Positions 1 through 5,309 of a stretch of 5,309 nt of DNA are shown here, in pieces. A program made the position numbers and the translations under genes. The stretch is from a bacterium (GTDB lineage: Bacteria; Patescibacteriota; Gracilibacteria; JAUYGZ01; DAOVYC01): positions 1-5,309 of the forward strand of contig DAOVYC010000056.1 in assembly GCA_030635805.1 (NCBI GenBank), written 5' to 3'. The notes below the pieces were generated by a model, which saw only the letters and a list, made by a program, of their open reading frames with translations, had not been told where the DNA came from and did not search any database. How positions within the stretch are numbered: the stretch's first letter is position 1; each line of letters starts with the position of its first letter.

Positions 1-2
1 CT

Positions 3-113
3 CGAATCTACGCCGCAGGTGACATTACGAACACGGACTGGAAACAAGCCATTACCGGAGTAGCGGAAGCGGTGAAGGCCGCTCACAGTGCTTTTGAGGA
101 TCTGGGTGAGTAA
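3..113 (+). CDS. Thioredoxin reductase / AhpF-like FAD oxidoreductase, C-terminal end (partial)
   Basis: Only the last 36 codons and a TAA stop lie in the window; the gene begins upstream. The frame reads RIYAAGDIT, then a WKQAITG segment and an alanine-rich final helix (VAEAVKAAHSAFEDLGE). This is the C-terminal signature of class-II pyridine nucleotide-disulfide oxidoreductases of the TrxB/AhpF type: the AAGD motif contacts the FAD pyrophosphate, and the following KQ plus Ala-rich helix closes the FAD domain. Such enzymes pass electrons from NAD(P)H through FAD to a thioredoxin or glutaredoxin-like partner in the cytoplasm. The CxxC redox pair and the NAD(P)H domain would be upstream and cannot be checked, so thioredoxin reductase, AhpF-like and ferredoxin-NADP reductase-like members are not separated here. 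It ends 33 bases before the pyruvate kinase gene with no evident terminator, so co-transcription is possible. Confidence 0.8.
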   Translation, partial: RIYAAGDITNTDWKQAITGVAEAVKAAHSAFEDLGE

Positions 114-146
114 TTTTAAATTAAGAATTATCAATAATTTCTCCCT

Positions 147-1556
147 ATGAAATTTCGCAGAACAAAAGTTATTTGTACCATCGGTCCCAAGAGTGATTCC
201 AAAAATCAGATTCTTAAACTTGCCAGGGCAGGTATGAATATTGCTCGCCTGAATATGTCTCATGGTGAACATAAGTGGTATGAAAGTGTTATAAAAAATA
301 TAAATACTGTTAATAAGAGATATGGGTTTAATATCGCTATTATGCTGGATACGAAAGGGCCGGAGATTCGCACCGGTGATTTACCCGATCCCGTTAAAGT
401 AAAAAAAGGGCAGATGTTAACCCTTACCGTTTGTGGAGCTGTTAATTTAGCACCAAATACGATTTGGATAAATTATGACCATTTTGTAAAAGATGTTCGA
501 GTTGGAGATAAAATCCTGATTGATAACGGTCTTCTGAAGTTGAGAGTGATTAAAAAAACCTCAACAGAGGTGGGGTGTGAATGTTTGAATAATTACGTAA
601 TTACTTCCAGACGTCATGTAAATTTGCCTAAGATTTCTCTTAAGTTGCCGGCGATTACAAAAAAAGACTGGAAAGATATATCTTTTGCCATTAAAAATGA
701 GGTTAATTTTATAGCCCTTTCTTTTGTTCGCAGGGCAAAAGATATTGAACAAGTTAAGGCATATTTGATAAAGAAAAAGGTAAATATCAGTGTTATTGCA
801 AAAATAGAGAGTCATGAATCTATACCGAAAATTGAGCAAATAATTAAAGCTTCGGATGGGGTTTTGATTGCTCGTGGCGATCTGGGAGCCGAACTTCCCT
901 ACTACGAAGTCCCCGTACTTCAGAGAGAGATAATTAATATTTGTAACGAGATGAATAAGCCGGTGATTGTAGCTACTCATATCCTGGAATCCATGATCCA
1001 GCATTCTGCTCCAACCAGAGCGGAGGTAAGCGATCTTTCTCAGGCGGTGTTCCAGCGTGCCGATGCCACCATGCTTTCAGGGGAAACGGCCATAGGTGGT
1101 TATCCGGTAGAGTCGGTGAAAACTATGGTAAATGTGATAAATCGAATAGAGGAAGAAATTTATAAGGAAGATATGGTTATTCTTCATGATACCAGTTCTG
1201 AAAAAGAAGAAATGGCGGAGGCGGCGAGTGTTATGGCCACCAATTTGAAAATAAAGGCAATTCTGGTGTTTACCCATACCGGTCGTTTGGCTCTTCTGGT
1301 TTCCAGATGTCGTCCCAATAGTTCGATATTTGCTTTTTCAAGAACGGAAGGAATCGACAAAAAACTTCAGTTGGCTTTTGGCGTGTATCCTTTTCACTAC
1401 ACCGCACCAGATAATTCCGAGAAAAAGATTATGAAAGCTTTTCAGATACTTCGGAAAAAGCACTTCTTAAAGAAAGGAGATAAGGTGATTGTGATTTCCG
1501 ATATTCGAATTACCGGTGATAAGTGTGTACAGTCGATACAGGTGAGGGAAATTTAA
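147..1556 (+). CDS. pyk: Pyruvate kinase
   Basis: Catalyses the last step of glycolysis in the cytoplasm, phosphoenolpyruvate + ADP to pyruvate + ATP. The 469-residue length matches bacterial enzymes (about 470). The N-terminal strand TKVICTIGPKS is followed by RLNMSHG (R34, N36, S38) and LDTKGPEIR (D68, T69, R75), the monovalent-cation and phosphate-site residues. A B-domain lid spans about 76-165. The catalytic lysine is K219 in IAKIE, the divalent-metal ligands are E221 and D245 (ARGDLG), and T277 lies in the ATHILESM motif. PTRAEVSD and MLSGETA follow. The C-terminal allosteric domain (about 355-469) is present, with a THTGR loop near 376-380. One mild oddity is H278 where most family members have Gln (TQMLESM). 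The start is the ATG right before the conserved N-terminus; no Shine-Dalgarno motif precedes it. Tandem TAA stops end the frame (1554-1559). The next gene starts 50 bases later. Confidence 0.97.
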   Translation: MKFRRTKVICTIGPKSDSKNQILKLARAGMNIARLNMSHGEHKWYESVIKNINTVNKRYGFNIAIMLDTKGPEIRTGDLPDPVKVKKGQMLTLTVCGAVNLAPNTIWINYDHFVKDVRVGDKILIDNGLLKLRVIKKTSTEVGCECLNNYVITSRRHVNLPKISLKLPAITKKDWKDISFAIKNEVNFIALSFVRRAKDIEQVKAYLIKKKVNISVIAKIESHESIPKIEQIIKASDGVLIARGDLGAELPYYEVPVLQREIINICNEMNKPVIVATHILESMIQHSAPTRAEVSDLSQAVFQRADATMLSGETAIGGYPVESVKTMVNVINRIEEEIYKEDMVILHDTSSEKEEMAEAASVMATNLKIKAILVFTHTGRLALLVSRCRPNSSIFAFSRTEGIDKKLQLAFGVYPFHYTAPDNSEKKIMKAFQILRKKHFLKKGDKVIVISDIRITGDKCVQSIQVREI

Positions 1557-1606
1557 TAAGCAGTAAACGAGTAAGTTCCAGTGTTTCTGTTAACCAGATT
1601 ATCTGA

Positions 1607-2692
1607 ATGATTAAAAGAATTGCCGTTTTGGCGGGTGATGGAATAGGGCCGGAAATAATGAATGAGGCGAAGAAGGTTTTGATGGCTGTTGCCTCACGGT
1701 TTTCGCACACCTTTGAATTTGTGGAAGCTTTAGTTGGAGGAGCGGCTTTTGACAAATCCGGGTCTCATTTACCGCAGGAAACTGTTCGTAAATGCGAAGC
1801 TTGTGATGCGATTCTCTTTGGAGCGGTGGGTGGTCCGGTGGAGTTTAAGGATGATCCCAAGTGGGATTGTGCCATGAAAGAGGCTATTCTCGGACTCCGA
1901 AAAGCCTTTGATTTTTCCATAAACCTGACTCCGGTTCGCGTTTTTAGTGCTCTTAGAAATAATTCTCTTCTGAGGGATGAGTTTTTAAGCGGCTCTCCAT
2001 CAATTTTAATAATTCGTGAATTTGCGGGAGGAATCTATTTTGGAGAACATTCCACGCGGGTAAAGAATGGTAATAGAGTGGCACGGGATGTGATGGAATA
2101 TAGTGAATCGAGTATTGAAACGGTGGTGCGATTTGCTTTTGAAAGCGCCATGAAGCGAAAAAAAAAGCTTACCTGTATTGATAAATCGAATGTCCTGGAT
2201 TGCGGACTTCTGTGGAGAAGTGTGGTGGAGAGGGTTGGAAAAGAGTTCCCGGAAATAAAATATAATTTTATGTTTATAGATAATGCTGTTTTCCAGATCC
2301 TTAAGTCCCCTCTTTCTTTTGATACAATTGTAACCGATAACATGTTTGGCGATATTTTAAATTATCTGTCGGCTGTTTTTCCGGGATCGATAGGTCTGGT
2401 TCCTTCGGCCAGTTTTAATGCTAACAAATTTGGAATTTATGAGCCTTCCGGCGGTACGGCACCCGATATCGCCGGTAAAAACATAGCCAATCCTCTGGCG
2501 ATGATTCTTTCTTTGGCTTTGATGCTTAAATATTCGTTTAAAATGGAGAAGGAGGCCATGATGATAGAGAAATCTGTTGAAAAGGTGCTGGATGAGGGCT
2601 TTCGAACTGTGGATATTTATCACGATGGAATGAAGCGAGTTTCCACGAGTGAGATGGGAGATTTGATAGTGGAAAGGATTAAGGATAGTTAA
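1607..2692 (+). CDS. leuB: 3-isopropylmalate dehydrogenase family protein (LeuB-like) with altered active site
   Basis: The family oxidatively decarboxylates 3-isopropylmalate with NAD+ in leucine synthesis; relatives use isocitrate, tartrate or homoisocitrate. At 361 residues it is full length. Visible motifs are the GDGIGPEI start (10-17), VGGAAFD (43-49), FGAVGGP (71-77), LRK with R98, REFAGGIYFG with R137 and Y144 (137-146), IDKSNVL with K193 (191-197), IDNA with D225, NMFGDIL with D249, and the cofactor-loop motif from EPSGG through APDIAGKNIANP (279-296). By ungapped alignment from memory to E. coli and Thermus LeuB, two normally invariant residues are replaced. The substrate Arg of NLRP is T108 (NLTP), and the second metal Asp of GDILSD is Y253 (GDILNY). 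K91 also sits where Thermus has Glu87. The frame is otherwise intact, which argues against a decayed gene. No leuA, leuC or leuD is adjacent, so the substrate, and even catalytic activity, is open. The start is set by the conserved N-terminus; no Shine-Dalgarno is seen. The gene symbol marks family resemblance only. Confidence 0.9.
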   Translation: MIKRIAVLAGDGIGPEIMNEAKKVLMAVASRFSHTFEFVEALVGGAAFDKSGSHLPQETVRKCEACDAILFGAVGGPVEFKDDPKWDCAMKEAILGLRKAFDFSINLTPVRVFSALRNNSLLRDEFLSGSPSILIIREFAGGIYFGEHSTRVKNGNRVARDVMEYSESSIETVVRFAFESAMKRKKKLTCIDKSNVLDCGLLWRSVVERVGKEFPEIKYNFMFIDNAVFQILKSPLSFDTIVTDNMFGDILNYLSAVFPGSIGLVPSASFNANKFGIYEPSGGTAPDIAGKNIANPLAMILSLALMLKYSFKMEKEAMMIEKSVEKVLDEGFRTVDIYHDGMKRVSTSEMGDLIVERIKDS

Positions 2693-2704
2693 GTGTCTTT
2701 TCTA

Positions 2705-2733
2705 TTGACAAAATCATAAAAATATACTAAGAT
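2705..2733 (+). promoter_or_regulatory. Sigma70-type promoter for the LysM-like membrane protein gene
   Basis: A perfect -35 hexamer TTGACA (2705-2710) is followed after exactly 17 bases by TAAGAT (2728-2733), four of six matches to TATAAT. Transcription would start near 2740, leaving a leader of only about 15 nt before the ATG at 2755. The element sits in the 62-base gap after the leuB-like gene. This suggests the downstream gene is transcribed separately, at least in part. The -10 call rests on spacing as well as sequence; TATACT at 2723 is closer to consensus but only 12 bases from the -35. Confidence 0.6.
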
Positions 2734-2739
2734 ATCTTA
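2728..2739. promoter_or_regulatory. 12-bp perfect palindrome over the -10 element (possible operator)
   Basis: TAAGATATCTTA is a perfect 12-bp inverted repeat. Its left half is the proposed -10 hexamer and its right half reaches the predicted transcription start. A dimeric repressor binding here would block RNA polymerase. The palindrome is directly visible; regulation is inference, and short AT-rich palindromes also arise by chance. Confidence 0.3.
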
Positions 2740-2754
2740 TCTTTAATTTTTTGT

Positions 2755-3363
2755 ATGTTCAAAAAACCATGTACACCGGAAAAAAATCGACGATTTATGG
2801 AACGAAATCCTAAATATTTGAATCCCCTTCAAAAATTTGTTCGACTTCTTTTGACAGAGAAGAGCGGAGGTTATCACTTTGAAGGAAAGGGAATTTGTAA
2901 AATTTGTGTAGGTCACAAAAAACCTATCTCTGTAGAAACAATTGTTCGTAGAACCAGAAGGGGTATTGAGCTTATTTTTATTTCGGCCTGTGTGGCCACT
3001 GTTGCGGTTATTGTTCATATGAATATCAAAGAGAAGAAAGTAAACCTCCAGACTAATCCTGCTAAACCTGATACTGAGCTTATTTCTCAAACAGATGCTC
3101 AATCTGATTCCGAGTCCAATTCTATGGTGGAGATTTGTACTATGGTTAGTTTGGATGCAAGTAATTCGGAGGAAGATACTCTTTGGGAATTGGTTGAGAA
3201 ATATCTTGGAGAAAAAGGGTTGGATTGCTCAAATGAAGCCATTGATAAAATCAAGGATGATTTTGAAGAAAGATATCCGGGAGTTGACCCCACCCGGTTT
3301 CAGGATGGTCAGAAATTTGAGATAATCAGGAAAGGTGGACGGATATGGGTGGAAATGCTTTAG
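2755..3363 (+). CDS. Uncharacterised single-pass membrane protein with C-terminal LysM-like domain
   Basis: I do not recognise this 202-residue protein as a named family. Residues 1-70 are basic and contain a CKIC pair (C48, C51). A cluster of arginines (VRRTRRG, 64-70) leads into one hydrophobic helix at about 71-88. By the positive-inside rule the N-terminus is cytoplasmic and the rest extracytoplasmic. A polar Ser/Asp/Gln/Glu-rich linker (about 92-140) follows. The C-terminal part (about 139-193) starts with EEDTLWELVEKYLG and ends with TRFQDGQKFEIIRKGG. This resembles the DTLW...KY opening and the PGQ-L-I closing strand of LysM domains, which often bind peptidoglycan, but the middle is longer than usual, so the fold is a suggestion. 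The first ATG (2755) suits the promoter at 2705. Met15 (2797) is an alternative start; neither has a Shine-Dalgarno sequence. A role at the cell wall or envelope is plausible but unproven. Confidence 0.75.
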   Translation: MFKKPCTPEKNRRFMERNPKYLNPLQKFVRLLLTEKSGGYHFEGKGICKICVGHKKPISVETIVRRTRRGIELIFISACVATVAVIVHMNIKEKKVNLQTNPAKPDTELISQTDAQSDSESNSMVEICTMVSLDASNSEEDTLWELVEKYLGEKGLDCSNEAIDKIKDDFEERYPGVDPTRFQDGQKFEIIRKGGRIWVEML

Positions 3364-3376
3364 GGCAAGACTATTG

Positions 3377-3415
3377 CTTTTCCCTTCTTTATAGAGTAGA
3401 AAAGGTGTACTTTTC
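3377..3415 (+). promoter_or_regulatory. Overlapping hairpins, weak terminator or attenuator candidate
   Basis: The 78-base gap between the LysM-like gene and the U32 gene holds CTTTTC (3377-3382), GAAAAG (3399-3404) and CTTTTC (3410-3415). The middle element can pair with either neighbour; the downstream pairing is a 6-bp stem with a 5-base loop (GTGTA). Just upstream, GCAA (3365-3368) can pair with TTGC (3374-3377) ahead of a TTTT run (3378-3381). All of these stems are short and most are AT-rich, so an efficient intrinsic terminator is doubtful. Confidence 0.25.
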
Positions 3416-3425
3416 GTTATTTATA

Positions 3426-3458
3426 AAACCTGAATTAATTCATGAAACCTGAATTAAT
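3426..3458 (+). repeat. 14-bp direct repeat spanning the U32 gene start
   Basis: AAACCTGAATTAAT occurs at 3426-3439 and again at 3445-3458, separated by TTCATG containing the ATG start codon's first bases. The second copy encodes part of the N-terminus (codons for K-P-E-L-I). The 19-base offset is not a multiple of three, so the upstream copy is out of frame and not an N-terminal extension. It looks like a small local duplication in the leader next to the start. Confidence 0.85.
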
Positions 3459-4728
3459 AGTTCCGGCGGGAAATCTGGACAAGCTTAAGTTTGCTCTGGC
3501 TTTTGGAGCAGACTGTGTCTACGCCGGTGTGCCGATTTTTAGTCTGCGAGCGAGAGAGAATCAATTTAAAATTGATTCTATTCGAGAAGCGGTGAAATAT
3601 ACTCATGAGCAAGGAAAAAAGATCTTTTTGACCTGTAATATTTATGCTCATAATCATAAAATTGAGCCGTTTTTGCGAGCCATGGAAGAAATGGTGGCTC
3701 TCAAGCCGGACGCCTTTATCGTTGCCGATATTGGGCTGATATCCATAATACGGGAAAGATGGCCCGAAGTGGAAATTCATCTTTCTACACAGGCAAATAC
3801 CACCAACTGGGCGCAGGTGAAATTCTGGAAGTCGATGGGAGTTAATCACATTGTTTTGGCTCGTGAATTGAGTATTAATGAAATACGAGGAATTCATGAA
3901 CAGGTGCCGGATATAAATCTGGAAGTTTTTGTACACGGAGCAATGTGTTTTTCTTACAGTGGAAGGTGCATGATTTCGAATTATTTGACGGGAAGAGACT
4001 CAAATCAGGGAATGTGTTCGCAGTCGTGCCGGTGGCAGTATCGGGTGTACAAGGAGCGGAGGGAGCGGAAAGAGCGGAGGGAACGGCAGGATTATCAGGA
4101 GCTAGAGGGACAGTATTTTGTGGAAGAAAAAGAGCGGCCGGGCGAGTTGATGAGAGTGGATGAGGATGAAAATGGGACATATTTATTTAATTCCAGAGAT
4201 TTGTGCGCGATTGGTTATTTAAAAGAATTGGAGGAAGCGGGAGTAACGCATTTCAAAATTGAAGGTCGATCAAAAACCCCTTACTACGCGGCGATAGCAA
4301 CTAAGTGCTATCGGGAAGCAATAGATCTGATAGAGGCCGGAAAAAACGTTCCCGTTGAGGAGTTGATGGAAGAGTTGGCAACATCGGCTAATCGAGGATT
4401 CACGCCCGGATTATTATTGGGGAGTTTAGGAGGGAATAATCAGAGATATGATAAAAATGAATCTTATAAAACAGTGGATTTTGCGGGAATAATCAGAAGT
4501 TATGATGAGAAAAAGAAATTGGCTGAGGTAGAGGTGAAAAACAGGTTTGAGAAGGGAGACAAGTGCGAACTGGTGATGCCGGATAAGACTATTTCACAGA
4601 AGATAACCGGTATTTATACGCTGGAAGGAGAGAGCGTCGATACGGCGCACGGGGGAGATAAGAATGTATTGATTGAGATGAAGAAGAAACCGGATGAGTT
4701 TACGTTGATCAGGAAGGAAATTGTCTGA
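3442..4728 (+). CDS. trhP: U32-family tRNA hydroxylation protein (TrhP/YegQ-like)
   Basis: A 428-residue member of the peptidase U32 family. E. coli YegQ/TrhP (about 450 residues) takes part in prephenate-dependent formation of 5-hydroxyuridine at tRNA position 34, the first step to cmo5U/mo5U wobble bases. The N-terminal half (1-165) has the MKPELIVPAGN and ADCVYAG motifs of the TIM-barrel-like domain. The U32 signature is at 161-179 (EVF, then GAMC, GRC, MIS). C169, C176, C192 and C196 match the spacing expected for an iron-sulfur cluster. The segment at about 228-254 (EEKERPGELM, EDENGTY, NSRDL) and the KIEGRSKTPYY motif (272-282) follow YegQ rather than the rRNA-acting RlhA branch. A C-terminal beta domain (about 345-428) is complete. 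Residues 205-216 are a charged repeat in a variable loop. The name peptidase is historical; protease activity is not implied. The start matches the family N-terminus, and no Shine-Dalgarno is visible. The stop is TGA. Confidence 0.92.
   Translation: MKPELIVPAGNLDKLKFALAFGADCVYAGVPIFSLRARENQFKIDSIREAVKYTHEQGKKIFLTCNIYAHNHKIEPFLRAMEEMVALKPDAFIVADIGLISIIRERWPEVEIHLSTQANTTNWAQVKFWKSMGVNHIVLARELSINEIRGIHEQVPDINLEVFVHGAMCFSYSGRCMISNYLTGRDSNQGMCSQSCRWQYRVYKERRERKERRERQDYQELEGQYFVEEKERPGELMRVDEDENGTYLFNSRDLCAIGYLKELEEAGVTHFKIEGRSKTPYYAAIATKCYREAIDLIEAGKNVPVEELMEELATSANRGFTPGLLLGSLGGNNQRYDKNESYKTVDFAGIIRSYDEKKKLAEVEVKNRFEKGDKCELVMPDKTISQKITGIYTLEGESVDTAHGGDKNVLIEMKKKPDEFTLIRKEIV
4054..4089 (+). repeat. 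In-frame 9-bp tandem repeat (four units) inside the U32 gene
   Basis: Four consecutive 9-base units based on GAGCGGAGG (variants end in AAA or begin GAA) encode ERR-ERK-ERR-ERQ, residues 205-216. The unit is a multiple of three, so gain or loss of copies would keep the frame. It lies just after the last cluster cysteine, where E. coli YegQ has a variable loop of different sequence. Slippage is the likely origin. Confidence 0.85.
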
Positions 4729-4782
4729 ACCATGATTCACTTGATTGAAGGATTGCCCTGATTTACTAAAAAAGTCTTTCGA

Positions 4783-4811
4783 TTGACAGGAGCCGGTTGT
4801 TTACGTAGAAT
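4783..4811 (+). promoter_or_regulatory. Near-consensus sigma70-type promoter for rpsA
   Basis: TTGACA (4783-4788) and TAGAAT (4806-4811, five of six matches) are separated by exactly 17 bases, the best promoter in the window. Initiation near 4818 gives an S1 leader of about 82 nt, within the 171-base gap after the U32 gene. That gap has no convincing intrinsic terminator. The leader contains a weak 5-bp inverted repeat, CTGCT (4826-4830) with AGCAG (4843-4847), 12-base loop. A strong promoter fits a ribosomal protein gene. Confidence 0.75.
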
Positions 4812-4899
4812 TCCTTTGCTTTTTCCTGCTGAGATTCATTGTAGCAGTGGCTCGGATTTGGAAAGAGTAAATTTATACTTAGATGCTACGTGTATTTCT

Positions 4900-5309
4900 A
4901 TGTCAGATGATATGCAAACGCACCTGAAAGGTGCTCCGGAAATTCAGCTTCCACGTCCGGGTGATCTAGTGGAAGGTACGGTCATCAATGTAATCAACAA
5001 TAAGATTCTTGTTGATCTTTGCGGTGGTGCCATGGTCGGAATCATCATGGGTCGTGAACGTCAGGACAGTATGAAAACGGCTGAATCTTTAAGTCAGGGG
5101 GATTCGGTGAAGGCGGTGGTAGTGGAAGACGAAAATGAAGAGGGATTTTTTATCCTTTCCCTTCGAAAAGCGGCTCAAAATCTTGCCTGGGACAGGTTTC
5201 TTGATATGTATAAGACCGGAGAAATTTTTCAGGTTTCAGCTCAGGAAGCCAATAAAGGCGGTCTTCTTTTAGAGATTGATTCCATCAAGTCTTTTATCCC
5301 CGTTTCTCA
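4900..5309 (+). CDS. rpsA: 30S ribosomal protein S1, N-terminal part (runs off window)
   Basis: 136 complete codons are visible and the frame stays open to the right edge. S1 binds single-stranded mRNA through repeated OB-fold S1 domains and brings it to the 30S subunit. The first S1 domain spans about 19-92: RPGDLVEGTVI, VDLCGG, GIIMGRE, then SQGDSVKAVVVEDENEEG and FILSLRKA, the typical closing strand. A second domain starts near 107 with GEIFQVSAQEANKGGLLLEI and reaches FIPVS, where the family usually reads FlPaSqL. NKGG is characteristic of the second S1 domain. The start at ATG 4900 gives a short acidic N-terminus (MSDDM); ATG 4912 is an alternative. The frame is open further upstream to 4762, but that stretch holds the promoter and no ATG or GTG. 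No Shine-Dalgarno motif is seen. A 5' leader of about 82 nt could carry autoregulation, as known for E. coli S1, but that is inference. Confidence 0.93.
   Translation, partial: MSDDMQTHLKGAPEIQLPRPGDLVEGTVINVINNKILVDLCGGAMVGIIMGRERQDSMKTAESLSQGDSVKAVVVEDENEEGFFILSLRKAAQNLAWDRFLDMYKTGEIFQVSAQEANKGGLLLEIDSIKSFIPVS

Noticed and set aside
94..122. Weak promoter for pyk (TTGAGG, 17 bases, TAAATT)
   Set aside because: Only four of six matches in each hexamer within AT-rich sequence; indistinguishable from chance.
561..1004. 147-codon open frame on the minus strand inside pyk
   Set aside because: It lies wholly opposite a well-supported pyruvate kinase and shows no recognisable motif; it is a shadow of the coding strand.
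3374..3402. Possible promoter TTGCTT-17-TAGAAA for the U32 gene
   Set aside because: Both boxes match four of six positions; too weak to list as a feature, though the U32 gene may need its own promoter.
3875..4180. 101-codon minus-strand frame rich in Pro/Ser/Ala
   Set aside because: Its composition is the complement of the purine-rich charged repeat in the U32 gene; no domain or start signal.
4729..4782. Intrinsic terminator after the U32 gene
   Set aside because: There is an A-run at 4768-4773 and scattered short complements, but no GC-rich stem followed by a T-run.
4762..4899. Possible N-terminal extension of S1 upstream of 4900
   Set aside because: The frame is open to 4762 but has no ATG or GTG; a TTG at 4783 overlaps the -35 box and the others lack support. 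The translated stretch does not resemble S1 and the region carries a good promoter.
1..5309. A novel defence, mobile or biosynthetic system
   Set aside because: No integrase, transposase, repeat array, toxin-antitoxin pair or nuclease was seen. The genes are core metabolism and translation plus one unknown membrane protein, which alone does not support a new system.

Overview
The window is 5.3 kb of densely packed bacterial DNA with every gene on the + strand. It reads as ordinary core-metabolism and translation sequence. I see no mobile element, CRISPR array, tRNA or rRNA. TGA ends the U32-family gene and none of the frames needs TGA read as an amino acid, so the standard code or code 11 applies. 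Short intergenic gaps, moderate AT-richness, no Shine-Dalgarno motif before any of the five visible starts, and a small one-pass membrane protein with a LysM-like tail would fit a Patescibacteria/CPR-type genome. That placement is an inference from general look, not from a marker search.

Layout: (1) bases 3-113 are the 3' end of a thioredoxin reductase/AhpF-like flavoprotein. (2) 147-1556 is a complete pyruvate kinase. (3) 1607-2692 is a full-length protein of the 3-isopropylmalate/isocitrate dehydrogenase family. It looks like LeuB but has replaced a normally invariant substrate-binding Arg and a metal-binding Asp. These three genes are separated by 33 and 50 bases with no clear terminator or promoter between them, so they may form one transcript. 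(4) 2755-3363 encodes an uncharacterised membrane-anchored protein. It has its own TTGACA-type promoter and a 12-bp palindrome over the -10 element. (5) 3442-4728 is a U32-family protein of the TrhP/YegQ tRNA-hydroxylation type. (6) From 4900 to the right edge runs the start of ribosomal protein S1, behind a near-consensus promoter at 4783-4811 and an inferred leader of about 80 nt.

Functionally, pyruvate kinase makes ATP and pyruvate at the end of glycolysis, TrhP modifies wobble uridines of tRNA, and S1 recruits mRNA to the ribosome. The genes do not form one obvious pathway, and none of the usual leucine-pathway partners (leuA, leuC, leuD) is next to the LeuB-like gene. The points most worth a second look are the altered active site of the LeuB-like protein, the unrecognised LysM-like membrane protein with its operator-like promoter, and the consistent lack of Shine-Dalgarno sequences in a window that also carries the S1 gene.
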